In this document: positions 1 to 5,537 of the stretch, piece after piece
Numbering within the stretch: the stretch's first letter is position 1
Layout of the letters: each line of letters starts with the position of its first letter
From: Promethearchaeota archaeon
GTDB taxonomy: Archaea; Asgardarchaeota; Lokiarchaeia; Sigynarchaeales; SOKP01
NCBI GenBank assembly: GCA_019894735.1
Contig: JAGXOB010000138.1
Coordinates: 1 to 5,994 of the forward strand
DNA: 5,994 bases
Direction: 5' to 3'
Made by a program: the position numbers and the translations under genes
The notes under the pieces: model-generated
Databases searched by the model: none
What the model was told of the DNA's origin: nothing
What the model saw: the letters and a program-made list of their open reading frames with translations, nothing else

Positions 1-2
1 AT

Positions 3-752
3 GCAAACGTTACTGGTGCAAAAAGCAAGCAAACCATAAGGGGGTGGGTTGATCAAACATACACCACCTATGATGCGCTTCTTTCATTGTACTTCGCGAT
101 ATTTGAGTATATAGCATGGAATATTTTCCAAGGAAATTTAACTGCAGCAGGTTATAATGAAACAACAATTAACGCTAATTATACAAATACTTACGACGCT
201 TGGTATGGATTAAGTGCGGAATGGTGGTTCACAGATGGAGAATTTGAAGAGACCCCAAATAATATACTTAGCCCAATCATCATAATGAAAGATCCATCTG
301 ATTTCAATTCAATTTTAGATGACTGCAATGCTATAATTGAAGATATCTTAAACGATCCTACAATTGATATAAACCTTAAATTCCTCCTTTCAAATAAGAC
401 AGCAGATGAATTCTTATGGCAACTCTCTTTCAAAGGTTTAGCAATCGCAGAACCACACGGAAATTACTTAGAGTCTCTAGTTAACGAGCTTGAATGCGAA
501 AACGCTTCAGTAAGTGGGTCAACGCTTATAATTGAGCGTTATGGCTTAACAAATTATACCGTTGAAATTTCGTACGGAGAGAAAGGGATGATGTCTTCCT
601 TCACAGTAAAAGACATAAGTGGTACTATAATTTACCAAATAACGAGTTCTAATTCAGAGTGGTTGTTTTACCTGATTTTAATAATAGTAGCTGCCAGCGC
701 TGTTGCAATAGTCACATTCTTAATTATCAGAAAGAAAAGACTTCATAGATAA
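3..752 (+). CDS. Surface protein with C-terminal membrane anchor, 5'-truncated by the window edge
   Basis: The frame is open from the first complete codon at position 3 to the TAA at 750-752, giving 249 visible residues. No stop separates the edge from the TTG at 87, so that TTG is not a convincing start and the real one lies outside the window. The visible part is a soluble, Asn/Thr/Tyr-rich region of about 218 residues with seven N-X-S/T sequons (the first at residue 2), all before a single hydrophobic segment at about residues 220-242. A short basic tail (RKKRLHR) ends the protein. This order, ectodomain, one TM, positive cytoplasmic end, indicates a type I-like protein anchored in the cytoplasmic membrane and facing outward, probably N-glycosylated. 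I recognise no domain and propose no specific function. It converges on the next gene with an 18-bp gap. Confidence is high for the coding call and topology, low for role. Confidence 0.88.
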   Translation, partial: ANVTGAKSKQTIRGWVDQTYTTYDALLSLYFAIFEYIAWNIFQGNLTAAGYNETTINANYTNTYDAWYGLSAEWWFTDGEFEETPNNILSPIIIMKDPSDFNSILDDCNAIIEDILNDPTIDINLKFLLSNKTADEFLWQLSFKGLAIAEPHGNYLESLVNELECENASVSGSTLIIERYGLTNYTVEISYGEKGMMSSFTVKDISGTIIYQITSSNSEWLFYLILIIVAASAVAIVTFLIIRKKRLHR

Positions 753-765
753 GTTTTAAATTATA

Positions 766-782
766 TTTTTTTAATTTTTTTT
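766..782 (+). terminator. Double oligo-T terminator after the surface protein gene
   Basis: On the plus strand, seven Ts (766-772) and then eight Ts (775-782), separated by AA, begin 13 nt after the stop codon at 752. Oligo-T on the coding strand is the usual archaeal transcription termination signal and needs no hairpin. The tract overlaps the last codons of the converging minus-strand gene. That gene has no comparable T-run just beyond its own stop. The nearest pyrimidine-rich stretch on its strand lies at about 729-740, inside the 3' end of the surface protein gene, so the two transcripts may overlap. Confidence 0.6.
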
Positions 783-1286
783 ATTCATTCTATTTTTAAA
801 TTTTATACCTAAATACATAAAATACAGAATTAATGCTACAAGAAAACAATATGCACAGAAAAGATAAGTTATTGTCCCTACTGATTCCGATGTAATTAAA
901 AATGGATTGAAATTTAATGGAAAAAGTGGTTGAATATCAGAATAAAGTGGAGCATCTAGTAAAATATGCAAATAAATTCCTATAAAGGATGCAGTTAAAA
1001 TATTTAGGAAAGATGATGATTGCTCAATTTTAAAATAATCTGTGATTGGGTTCAAAAAAGTTCTAATTTTAAACATAATATACGATAACGGCAAGATAAT
1101 AACTGTTCCACCTAAAAATGAGTGAAAAAAACCGTGTAAGGGGTAATTCAAATCAAGAAGTAAAACAAGAAACGGTTCTATATCCAAAATTACGCTAGCA
1201 ACCAACAAAGTAGGGAAATCGAGATAATAAATACATATAATTCCGATTACTAATGCCGGTCCTAGATGGAATGGTGTGAAAGGCAT
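771..1286 (-). CDS. Small polytopic membrane protein, YdjM/DUF457-like putative metal-dependent hydrolase
   Basis: The protein has 171 residues. Its N-terminal MPFTPFHLGPAL, then DIEPF (35-39), LHGFFHSFLGG (50-60) and HILLDAP (107-113) fit the spaced His/Asp pattern of membrane-bound hydrolases of the YdjM/DUF457/DUF4184 kind: H7, D35, H51, H55, H107 and D111. By family analogy these would form a metal site near the membrane surface. The substrate is unknown and activity is largely unproven for the family. Four to five membrane segments can be seen, at about 10-22, 26-45, 57-73, 93-111 and 134-160, with a basic C-terminus (KFKNRMNKKN). The ATG at 1286 is fixed by an in-frame TAA four codons upstream. 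There is no Shine-Dalgarno, and a TATA-like box about 28 bp upstream suggests a leaderless mRNA. A T-tract separates it from the upstream gene at 1366-3960, so it is probably a separate unit. The coding call is firm; the family is likely and the function uncertain. Confidence 0.85.
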   Translation of the reverse strand: MPFTPFHLGPALVIGIICIYYLDFPTLLVASVILDIEPFLVLLLDLNYPLHGFFHSFLGGTVIILPLSYIMFKIRTFLNPITDYFKIEQSSSFLNILTASFIGIYLHILLDAPLYSDIQPLFPLNFNPFLITSESVGTITYLFCAYCFLVALILYFMYLGIKFKNRMNKKN

Positions 1287-1308
1287 TAATAATAGTTAAT
1301 TAATTCAC

Positions 1309-1318
1309 ATATATTAAA
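1309..1318 (-). promoter_or_regulatory. TATA-like box for the putative hydrolase gene (leaderless)
   Basis: On the minus strand TTTAATATAT is centred about 28 bp upstream of the ATG at 1286. Archaeal transcription starts about 25-27 bp after the TATA centre, which puts the start at or within a few bases of the ATG. This agrees with the absence of a Shine-Dalgarno. The surrounding DNA is very AT-rich, so chance matches are possible. Confidence 0.4.
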
Positions 1319-1341
1319 TTTTAAACTAAAAATACAAATTC

Positions 1342-1355
1342 AAAAGAAAAAAAAA
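1342..1355 (-). terminator. Oligo-T terminator after the propeller/multi-TM gene
   Basis: Read on the minus strand, nine Ts (1355-1347), a C and four Ts (1345-1342) begin 10 nt after the stop codon at 1366-1368. This is a strong archaeal-type T-tract terminator without a hairpin. It separates the large membrane protein gene from the hydrolase-like gene downstream. Its form, a long T-run, one C and a second T-run, also appears after the Hsp20 gene at 4117-4131. Confidence 0.6.
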
Positions 1356-1365
1356 TATTTTATAG

Positions 1366-3960
1366 TTATTCTTGATCATCCGGGATAGATCTTTTTGAAA
1401 TAAATCCGTCAGGATAAATATTGGTTATATCTCGTGGTGTAGTGTCGTATCCTTTCTTTTCCATTAAAGTATACAATTTTTGGGAGTTGAAATCCATTGA
1501 AAACTCCATTACTTCACCCGCTAACAGAACATATGAAAAAGCGGTTAAGAAAGGAATCCCTACGAAGAAGACTAAGGTTATTAATAGTCCAAAAATCCAC
1601 CCAGTAACATTTTCGGTATCCCCGAAGAATCCCGAGAAATCAACTTCTGCTAAGAACCCTATCAATGTTATTATAGCAGAGATCCCTGCTATTCCTTTCA
1701 CCATTGATTGTGCCCATATACTGATTGGTTCGATATCCCCAGGTTGTCGATGCTTTTTAGATTGACGAAAATACACAACACCAGCATCGTCTAACAGGAA
1801 ATTTCCTGAAATAAAGAAGGAAAAAGCGAGAAAGGTTAAAATCATAGGAAATATACAGCATAGCATGTAACCATTCATGAACTGAAAGAATTCTGTGGAC
1901 CCAAAAGCCTTGAATTCCTTAGGATAGCCTAGAATTGGAGTTAATACGCCATATGCGTAGAAACCAATCGCGATGGAGAGTAGAAGGGGTAATAGAACCC
2001 TTTTTAGTTGTATTACCGTACCAATTTCTTTTCGATCTTTCATGTCAACTACGAGAATATCTGTGTTATAACTCTTAGATATCTTAAAAAATAGGGATCG
2101 TAGTTTTACGAACGTAAATGCAAACTGGGGCGCAAATCGATTGTATAATGCGGCAGTCAAAGGTAATACGCCATACCATGTAATAATGACTATTAAGAAA
2201 CTGATAATAATAGAAGATATGTTCTGGCCGGGTATCAGTGTACTGTTAAAAATATTTAACTGTATTAAGAACATTAAGAAAGTTAATGACATCATCGCAA
2301 TAGCAACTATATTCACAGCAACGGTAAGTTTGTGCTCCTTGACATTTTTTCTGCTATAACTGAGTTTTCTACTCTTCCACATCATTAGCAATAGCCCAAT
2401 ACATAACAAGGCTACAAGAATGATAAAAAGGGGGAGCCCCAAAGGAAAATGAGGAGATTGCCAAATTGCCATTGGTTTCGATGAAGCAAGAGCAACGATC
2501 CTATCGTGACTCGCTAAGACATAGTCACTTTTACCGTCGCTATTTAAATCATCGAGAGGTAAGACATACTGAGCTCCTTGGTCAGTATTTACAACACTTA
2601 AAACCTCGTTCTCTGGTATACTAATTATACTAAAACGACGAACTCCTGCAGTAGAATACCATGGTATGAATCTTTCAAAAATCAAAATCTCATCAATAGT
2701 ATCTCCGTTCAAATCCTCTCCTAAAACAAATATATTTTGTAATTCATCGTTTCCTTCAGCTAAATCATTATAAACTCTAAATAAAGCCTCAGAAGTTTCA
2801 GTAATCGCATAAAATGAAACCAAGCTTTCTTTAAGGGTAGTACCCTCATAATCAATTCGACCCTTAGTCATTATTAACGCTTCCATATCACCCTCGCTAG
2901 AACCAAGCGTATCAATTTCGAAACTACGAAATCCTCCAGGAATATTTAATGTTCTGATTATACTTCCATCAATACCACTAACTAGAGTTACATTTCCTTC
3001 TGCTGATATTAAAAAAATTTCTGGAATATTGTCGGCATCTAAATCTTCAGAAAGCGTAAAATCACTAGTATATCCTAAAACTGTTTCATTAAAGATAGGT
3101 GCTAAGAAATTAGATTCACTTGTATTGAACAGCATTATCTTATTCTTATCAATAAAAAGCACATGCTCTTCAGAACCATAAGGAAACAGATACAATGCAG
3201 GGATCACATCTTGTTCACTAATCCAAGTAAAATCTGTGTAGAATGAATCGAATTTGGTGCCATTCACAAAATAACTAGAAATATTGCAATAGTATTCATT
3301 CGTTGTATTAAATTTTAACTCACATTCTAAGAATATAAGATCTGGTCTATCATCGTAAATATCATTTACATAAACTACATCTTGTACGAAAAAATTAGTA
3401 AAACTTCGATGATCTCCTGTCGCAATTGGTATATCGCTTCCGTTATTTCCATATATTAAGATATTAGAGTAATCATTTGGTATGATTTCGGGTTGGGGAT
3501 TACTATTGTTATTGTATGTTACCCAATCTGGACCAACTGAGGCTATATCCGCGAAGTAATCTTTATATCCGTCACCGTTGACATCCATGACCTCGAAGAC
3601 TCCTTTAATCGGATTATTATAAATCTGTTCCCATATCTTATTTCCACTTAACCCATCAAGAGCATAGATATTACCGTAATTAGGTCTATCAGTAGAAATT
3701 CCGACATCCTCGCTATCTTGTGATTGAACATCAATATAGACAATAATATCTGATATTCCATCATCATTTAAGTCGTCAGCGGTTAAGATCGCCATTTCCA
3801 TTGAATTTTCGCCGCTAACTTCTTCCCATACCCATCCTGGTTGGAGTTCCATTTGGGTTATAAATACTAATCCTAAACTTCCAAATATAATAAAAGACAC
3901 TGCTAAAAGAATGTAATTTACAGGGTGAGTCTTGGCTTTTTTACGTTTTTGTTCACTCAT
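1366..3960 (-). CDS. FG-GAP/VCBS-type propeller ectodomain fused to a seven-segment membrane domain
   Basis: The protein has 864 residues. A basic N-terminus (KRKKAK) and a TM at about 14-36 lead into an ectodomain of about 470 residues with six Asp-rich calcium-loop motifs of the FG-GAP/VCBS type, starting near residues 62 (DDLNDDGISD), 126 (DVNGDGYKD), 200 (DIYDDRPD), 307 (DLDADNIPE), 416 (DLNGDTIDE) and 471 (DLNSDGKSD). PQQ-propeller-like turns (ALDGLSGNKIW near 100, SGIDGS near 328) also occur. Together they suggest an integrin-like beta-propeller. Seven more membrane segments follow, at about 507-528, 545-569, 582-604, 655-677, 693-722, 753-772 and 786-815, then a cytoplasmic tail of about 50 residues. 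All eleven N-X-S/T sequons fall in the ectodomain or in loops predicted to be outside (572, 580, 784); the basic loops 529-544 and 605-654 fall inside. The ATG at 3960 follows an in-frame TAA three codons upstream, with no Shine-Dalgarno. Adhesion or ligand sensing is plausible but inferred. I do not recognise the membrane domain. Confidence 0.92.
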   Translation of the reverse strand: MSEQKRKKAKTHPVNYILLAVSFIIFGSLGLVFITQMELQPGWVWEEVSGENSMEMAILTADDLNDDGISDIIVYIDVQSQDSEDVGISTDRPNYGNIYALDGLSGNKIWEQIYNNPIKGVFEVMDVNGDGYKDYFADIASVGPDWVTYNNNSNPQPEIIPNDYSNILIYGNNGSDIPIATGDHRSFTNFFVQDVVYVNDIYDDRPDLIFLECELKFNTTNEYYCNISSYFVNGTKFDSFYTDFTWISEQDVIPALYLFPYGSEEHVLFIDKNKIMLFNTSESNFLAPIFNETVLGYTSDFTLSEDLDADNIPEIFLISAEGNVTLVSGIDGSIIRTLNIPGGFRSFEIDTLGSSEGDMEALIMTKGRIDYEGTTLKESLVSFYAITETSEALFRVYNDLAEGNDELQNIFVLGEDLNGDTIDEILIFERFIPWYSTAGVRRFSIISIPENEVLSVVNTDQGAQYVLPLDDLNSDGKSDYVLASHDRIVALASSKPMAIWQSPHFPLGLPLFIILVALLCIGLLLMMWKSRKLSYSRKNVKEHKLTVAVNIVAIAMMSLTFLMFLIQLNIFNSTLIPGQNISSIIISFLIVIITWYGVLPLTAALYNRFAPQFAFTFVKLRSLFFKISKSYNTDILVVDMKDRKEIGTVIQLKRVLLPLLLSIAIGFYAYGVLTPILGYPKEFKAFGSTEFFQFMNGYMLCCIFPMILTFLAFSFFISGNFLLDDAGVVYFRQSKKHRQPGDIEPISIWAQSMVKGIAGISAIITLIGFLAEVDFSGFFGDTENVTGWIFGLLITLVFFVGIPFLTAFSYVLLAGEVMEFSMDFNSQKLYTLMEKKGYDTTPRDITNIYPDGFISKRSIPDDQE

Positions 3961-4009
3961 AATTTTTTAGAGTAAATTAAATTTAATTACTAATATTTTA
4001 AATTGCAGA

Positions 4010-4017
4010 ATTATAAA
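4010..4017 (-). promoter_or_regulatory. TATA-like box for the propeller/multi-TM gene
   Basis: TTTATAAT on the minus strand is preceded by purine-containing TAAGA, which could serve as a BRE. It predicts transcription starting near 3987 and an untranslated leader of about 27 nt before the ATG at 3960. An alternative box, TTTAAAATAT at 4002-3993, would give a leader of about 10 nt. No Shine-Dalgarno is visible in either case. Confidence 0.35.
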
Positions 4018-4085
4018 TCTTAAGGAAAAATTAGCCAGAATTGTTATACTTCAAAAGCAATTCATTATGCGACATAAAAATAAGC

Positions 4086-4117
4086 TGATTTTGATTAAGT
4101 GTTATTAATCAAGATTA
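4086..4117. repeat. Inverted repeat (short hairpin)
   Basis: TTGATTAA (4091-4098) and TTAATCAA (4105-4112) are perfect inverted copies around a 6-nt loop, GTGTTA. As plus-strand RNA the stem extends to 4086/4117 with two G-U wobbles (4087/4116 and 4090/4113), for 13 pairs in all. On the minus strand it directly follows the oligo-T tract downstream of Hsp20 and lies about 70 bp beyond the TATA-like box of the membrane protein gene. It could be a protein-binding operator or part of a terminator; the sequence does not decide. Confidence 0.5.
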
Positions 4118-4131
4118 AAAAAGAAAAAAAA
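4117..4131 (-). terminator. Oligo-T terminator of the PadR-Hsp20 operon
   Basis: On the minus strand, eight Ts (4131-4124), a C and six Ts (4122-4117) occur about 110 bp beyond the Hsp20 stop and 11 bp past the end of the long imperfect stem at 4142-4216. This is the first long T-run downstream of Hsp20 on its coding strand, so it is the likely end of the operon transcript. The 3' untranslated region would then carry the stem. Confidence 0.55.
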
Positions 4132-4141
4132 TTTAATTAAT

Positions 4142-4216
4142 TGGAGTGCTTTAGAGTTATATTTTTACTTGAAAACTCTCGTTAAGTCGTAAAGTAATTA
4201 ATTCTAAAGTGCTCCG
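4142..4216. repeat. Long imperfect inverted repeat, possible structured RNA
   Basis: Arm 4143-4159 pairs with 4199-4215. As plus-strand RNA the 17 positions are 14 Watson-Crick pairs plus three G-U wobbles (4147/4211, 4148/4210, 4156/4202), and a fourth wobble is possible at 4142/4216. Read as minus-strand RNA the same positions are A-C mismatches. Inside, TTACTT (4165-4170) pairs with AAGTAA (4192-4197), leaving a 21-nt apical loop. The pairing favours a plus-strand transcript, but the nearby T-tract is on the minus strand. It may therefore be a small RNA, a 3'-UTR hairpin of the Hsp20 mRNA or the remnant of a small mobile inverted repeat. I match it to no known RNA family. Confidence 0.55.
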
Positions 4217-4239
4217 CCTTATTGCAAACTAAATACTAT

Positions 4240-4743
4240 TTAGTTGTTTGGTTCATCGGTAATATCTATAGGTTTTGCAGGTTTCTTGCCGATAATAACC
4301 CTTAAAAGACCGTTAGTCATTTTAGAAGATATCTTATTCTCATCTGCATCCGCAGGAAGTGGAACATCCATGTTTACGTCTATAAATCTAAAACCTTTAA
4401 ACATAAATGGAAATCCTTGTTTTTTAGGTTCTTCGGTAATTTTTTCATACTCAGGCACTTTTGGCTTATTTGCTTTAATATTCAGATGTTTATTAATAAG
4501 AGACACTGTAACATCTTCTTTAGTACGACCGGGTAATGGCACTGTTATCAAATATTCACTTCCTAGATCTTCCAAATTGTGGTGAATATAATCACCCATG
4601 AAACCTCCCATAAACTGGTGAGCCATTCGTTTCATTTTTGCTATGTCCCTTGGATTAAATGGCATACATCCATGCATTTCCCTTGGATTAAATGGCATAC
4701 ATCCATGTTTTTGCCTTGGTCCATAATGTCTATCATCACACAT
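4240..4743 (-). CDS. hsp20: Small heat-shock protein, Hsp20/alpha-crystallin family
   Basis: The protein has 167 residues, usual for a small Hsp. Such chaperones are ATP-independent: they form oligomers in the cytoplasm and hold unfolding proteins for refolding by other machines. The alpha-crystallin domain spans about 56-153, with an early strand EYLITVPLPGRTKEDV (63-78) and the signature NGLLRVIIGKK (144-154). A C-terminal I-D-I (159-161) is the IXI motif that docks into neighbouring subunits. The N-terminal arm is unusual: an 11-residue unit (HGCMPFNPREM) occurs twice at 13-34, preceded by a degenerate copy at 2-12, and is followed by a Met/His-rich stretch up to about 55. Cysteines 2, 15 and 26 all lie in this arm. 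The ATG at 4743 has a Shine-Dalgarno 8 nt upstream and an in-frame stop just before it. PadR ends 47 bp upstream on the same strand, so co-transcription is likely. Confidence 0.95.
   Translation of the reverse strand: MCDDRHYGPRQKHGCMPFNPREMHGCMPFNPRDIAKMKRMAHQFMGGFMGDYIHHNLEDLGSEYLITVPLPGRTKEDVTVSLINKHLNIKANKPKVPEYEKITEEPKKQGFPFMFKGFRFIDVNMDVPLPADADENKISSKMTNGLLRVIIGKKPAKPIDITDEPNN
4647..4712 (-). repeat. 33-bp tandem duplication within the Hsp20 gene
   Basis: Two adjacent 33-bp units (4647-4679 and 4680-4712) share an identical 28-bp stretch and differ only in the remaining five bases. They encode two copies of an 11-residue unit, so the frame is kept. A third, weaker copy precedes them in the protein (residues 2-12, aromatic-Gly-Pro-Arg-Gln-Lys in place of Phe-Asn-Pro-Arg-Glu-Met). 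The near identity at DNA level implies a recent or homogenised duplication. Confidence 0.9.
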
Positions 4744-4751
4744 TACATTTT

Positions 4752-4757
4752 ACCTCT
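4752..4757 (-). promoter_or_regulatory. Shine-Dalgarno of Hsp20
   Basis: AGAGGT on the minus strand ends 8 nt before the ATG at 4743. This fixes the start and suggests the gene is translated from within a longer transcript, as expected for the second gene of an operon. No TCGA palindrome like the one upstream of PadR occurs in this 47-bp gap. Confidence 0.7.
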
Positions 4758-4790
4758 TTTCTTTAATTTTTTTAATTATGTTGGTGAAAA

Positions 4791-5447
4791 CTAAGATTTT
4801 TCGAAATCATCATATTCATCATCGTCGCTGATTTCTATAGTTTTTGTATTCTCTTCTCGTTTACTTTTCAAATCACTTAATAATGCTTCAAGATGAGAGA
4901 TTCTCATGTCAATATGATCCAACCTTTTAGATATTCTGCTTTTAGAAAAATTCAATTCGCCTAATATTCTTTTTACGCGTTCAATGTTCGTTATAGAATA
5001 ATCTTCCTTATCTATGGTTTTATGTGAATGCTCTCGTTGATATGGAAAGCAAGACATCATACTATGTATGCTATCTTCGTTTGGAATCCAAGTCTGAACT
5101 ATCGTTCTAAGATATTCTCCAAGAGTATTTATGCTTGGCTCTAAATTATTCTTAAGAACTTCCTTTAATCTTTTTTGTCCTGACTCTGTTATTCGATATA
5201 ATTTGATATTTCGATTGTTTTTGATTAATACTTCCATTTCAATAAAGCCTCTCTTAGCTAATCTGTTTAGTAAAGGATAAATTGTACCAGGGGAAGCATG
5301 CCAAAGCTTGTTGAATTTTTCGTTGATACTTCTAGCGAGATCATATCCAGAGATACCGTCGTAATTTTCAATTATTGAAAGTACTAGGATATCTAAACCA
5401 GAAAATATCCCACCTTCGTGACCGCTAAATCGCTTGCCAAAAAACAT
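4791..5447 (-). CDS. PadR-family transcriptional regulator
   Basis: The protein has 218 residues. The winged-helix DNA-binding domain spans about 15-95. It begins with SGLDILVLSIIENYDGISGY and includes the recognition-helix block SPGTIYPLLNRLAKRGFIE (52-70), highly typical of PadR. A wing with KLYRITESGQKRLKE (82-96) follows. A helix at about 95-120 and a predicted coiled coil at about 153-198 (heptad-like ERVKRIL...RLDHIDMRISHLEALL) would give dimerisation. The last dozen residues form an acidic tail (SDDDEYDDFEKS). PadR proteins are mostly dimeric repressors that release DNA on a chemical or stress cue; the ligand cannot be told here. The ATG at 5447 has a Shine-Dalgarno 10 nt upstream and an in-frame TAA two codons before it. 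Hsp20 follows 47 bp downstream on the same strand with no oligo-T between, so PadR probably controls both itself and Hsp20. Confidence 0.93.
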   Translation of the reverse strand: MFFGKRFSGHEGGIFSGLDILVLSIIENYDGISGYDLARSINEKFNKLWHASPGTIYPLLNRLAKRGFIEMEVLIKNNRNIKLYRITESGQKRLKEVLKNNLEPSINTLGEYLRTIVQTWIPNEDSIHSMMSCFPYQREHSHKTIDKEDYSITNIERVKRILGELNFSKSRISKRLDHIDMRISHLEALLSDLKSKREENTKTIEISDDDEYDDFEKS

Positions 5448-5457
5448 TTTTTAATTT

Positions 5458-5463
5458 TCACCT
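5458..5463 (-). promoter_or_regulatory. Shine-Dalgarno of PadR
   Basis: AGGTGA on the minus strand, 10 nt before the ATG at 5447. It confirms the start and requires a leader of at least about 16 nt, in keeping with a transcription start near 5478 predicted from the TATA box. Confidence 0.65.
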
Positions 5464-5491
5464 ATATATCGAAATCGATATATTCGATTTC
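5464..5491. promoter_or_regulatory. Palindromic TCGA cluster, likely PadR operator
   Basis: Two overlapping inverted repeats are present. ATATATCGA (5464-5472) and TCGATATAT (5475-5483) form 9-bp arms around AA. GAAATCGA (5471-5478) and TCGATTTC (5484-5491) form 8-bp arms around 5 bp. The TCGA cores lie at 5469, 5475 and 5484. The predicted transcription start of PadR (near 5478) falls inside the cluster, so a bound repressor would block RNA polymerase. An isolated copy of ATATATCGAAA lies farther upstream at 5527-5537. Dyad symmetry and position argue for an autoregulatory site; the bound protein is inferred. Confidence 0.6.
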
Positions 5492-5498
5492 ATATATA

Positions 5499-5508
5499 TT
5501 ATATATAA
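5499..5508 (-). promoter_or_regulatory. TATA box of the PadR-Hsp20 operon
   Basis: TTATATATAA on the minus strand, centred near 5503, predicts a start about 25 bp downstream at roughly 5478 and a leader of about 30 nt carrying the Shine-Dalgarno. It is the best TATA match in this region, although alternating AT continues to 5492. Confidence 0.55.
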
Positions 5509-5526
5509 GAAAAAACACCTTAATAA

Positions 5527-5537
5527 ATATATCGAAA
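5527..5537. promoter_or_regulatory. Isolated ATATATCGAAA half-site upstream of the PadR TATA box
   Basis: An 11-bp exact copy of the left part of the operator-like cluster (5464-5474), 63 bp away in the same orientation and upstream of the TATA box. It could be an auxiliary binding site, for example for looping or cooperative binding, or a chance match in AT-rich DNA. Confidence 0.35.

Larger units (their letters stand above)
3961..4239. other. 279-bp intergenic region with two inverted repeats and a T-tract
   Basis: This is the gap between the start of the large membrane protein gene and the end of the Hsp20 gene, both on the minus strand. It holds, from left to right, the promoter of the membrane protein gene, an 8-bp inverted repeat (4091-4112), an oligo-T tract for the minus strand (4117-4131) and a long imperfect stem (4142-4216). 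I find no plausible short coding frame. The structured half (4086-4216) is more organised than expected of a plain spacer. Confidence 0.7.

Noticed and set aside
191..433. Minus-strand open frame opposite the surface protein gene
   Set aside because: It overlaps a better supported plus-strand gene with sequons and a membrane anchor; its own translation has no recognisable features.
87..752. A complete gene starting at the TTG at 87
   Set aside because: The same frame is open back to position 3 with similar composition and a further sequon, so the gene is cut by the window edge rather than starting at 87. No Shine-Dalgarno is obvious before the TTG.
1421..2359. Plus-strand open frames at 1421-1765 and 2141-2359
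   Set aside because: They lie opposite the large membrane protein gene and their translations look like antisense shadows, with no domain, no promoter and no ribosome site.
1366..3960. Calling the propeller/seven-segment protein a GPCR-like receptor
   Set aside because: The count of seven helices after an ectodomain is only a superficial likeness. I see no GPCR signature residues, so no homology is claimed.
4143..4216. Possible tRNA: 74 nt with a 7-bp acceptor-like end pairing and a following GCC
   Set aside because: There is no T-loop (GTTCRA-type) sequence, no D-arm and no anticodon arm of proper size; the pairing continues for 17 positions as one long stem, which a tRNA cannot do.
4244..4794. 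Plus-strand open frames at 4244-4585 and 4579-4794
   Set aside because: They are antisense to Hsp20, whose family match is clear. The apparent repeat in the second one is only the mirror of the 33-bp tandem duplication.
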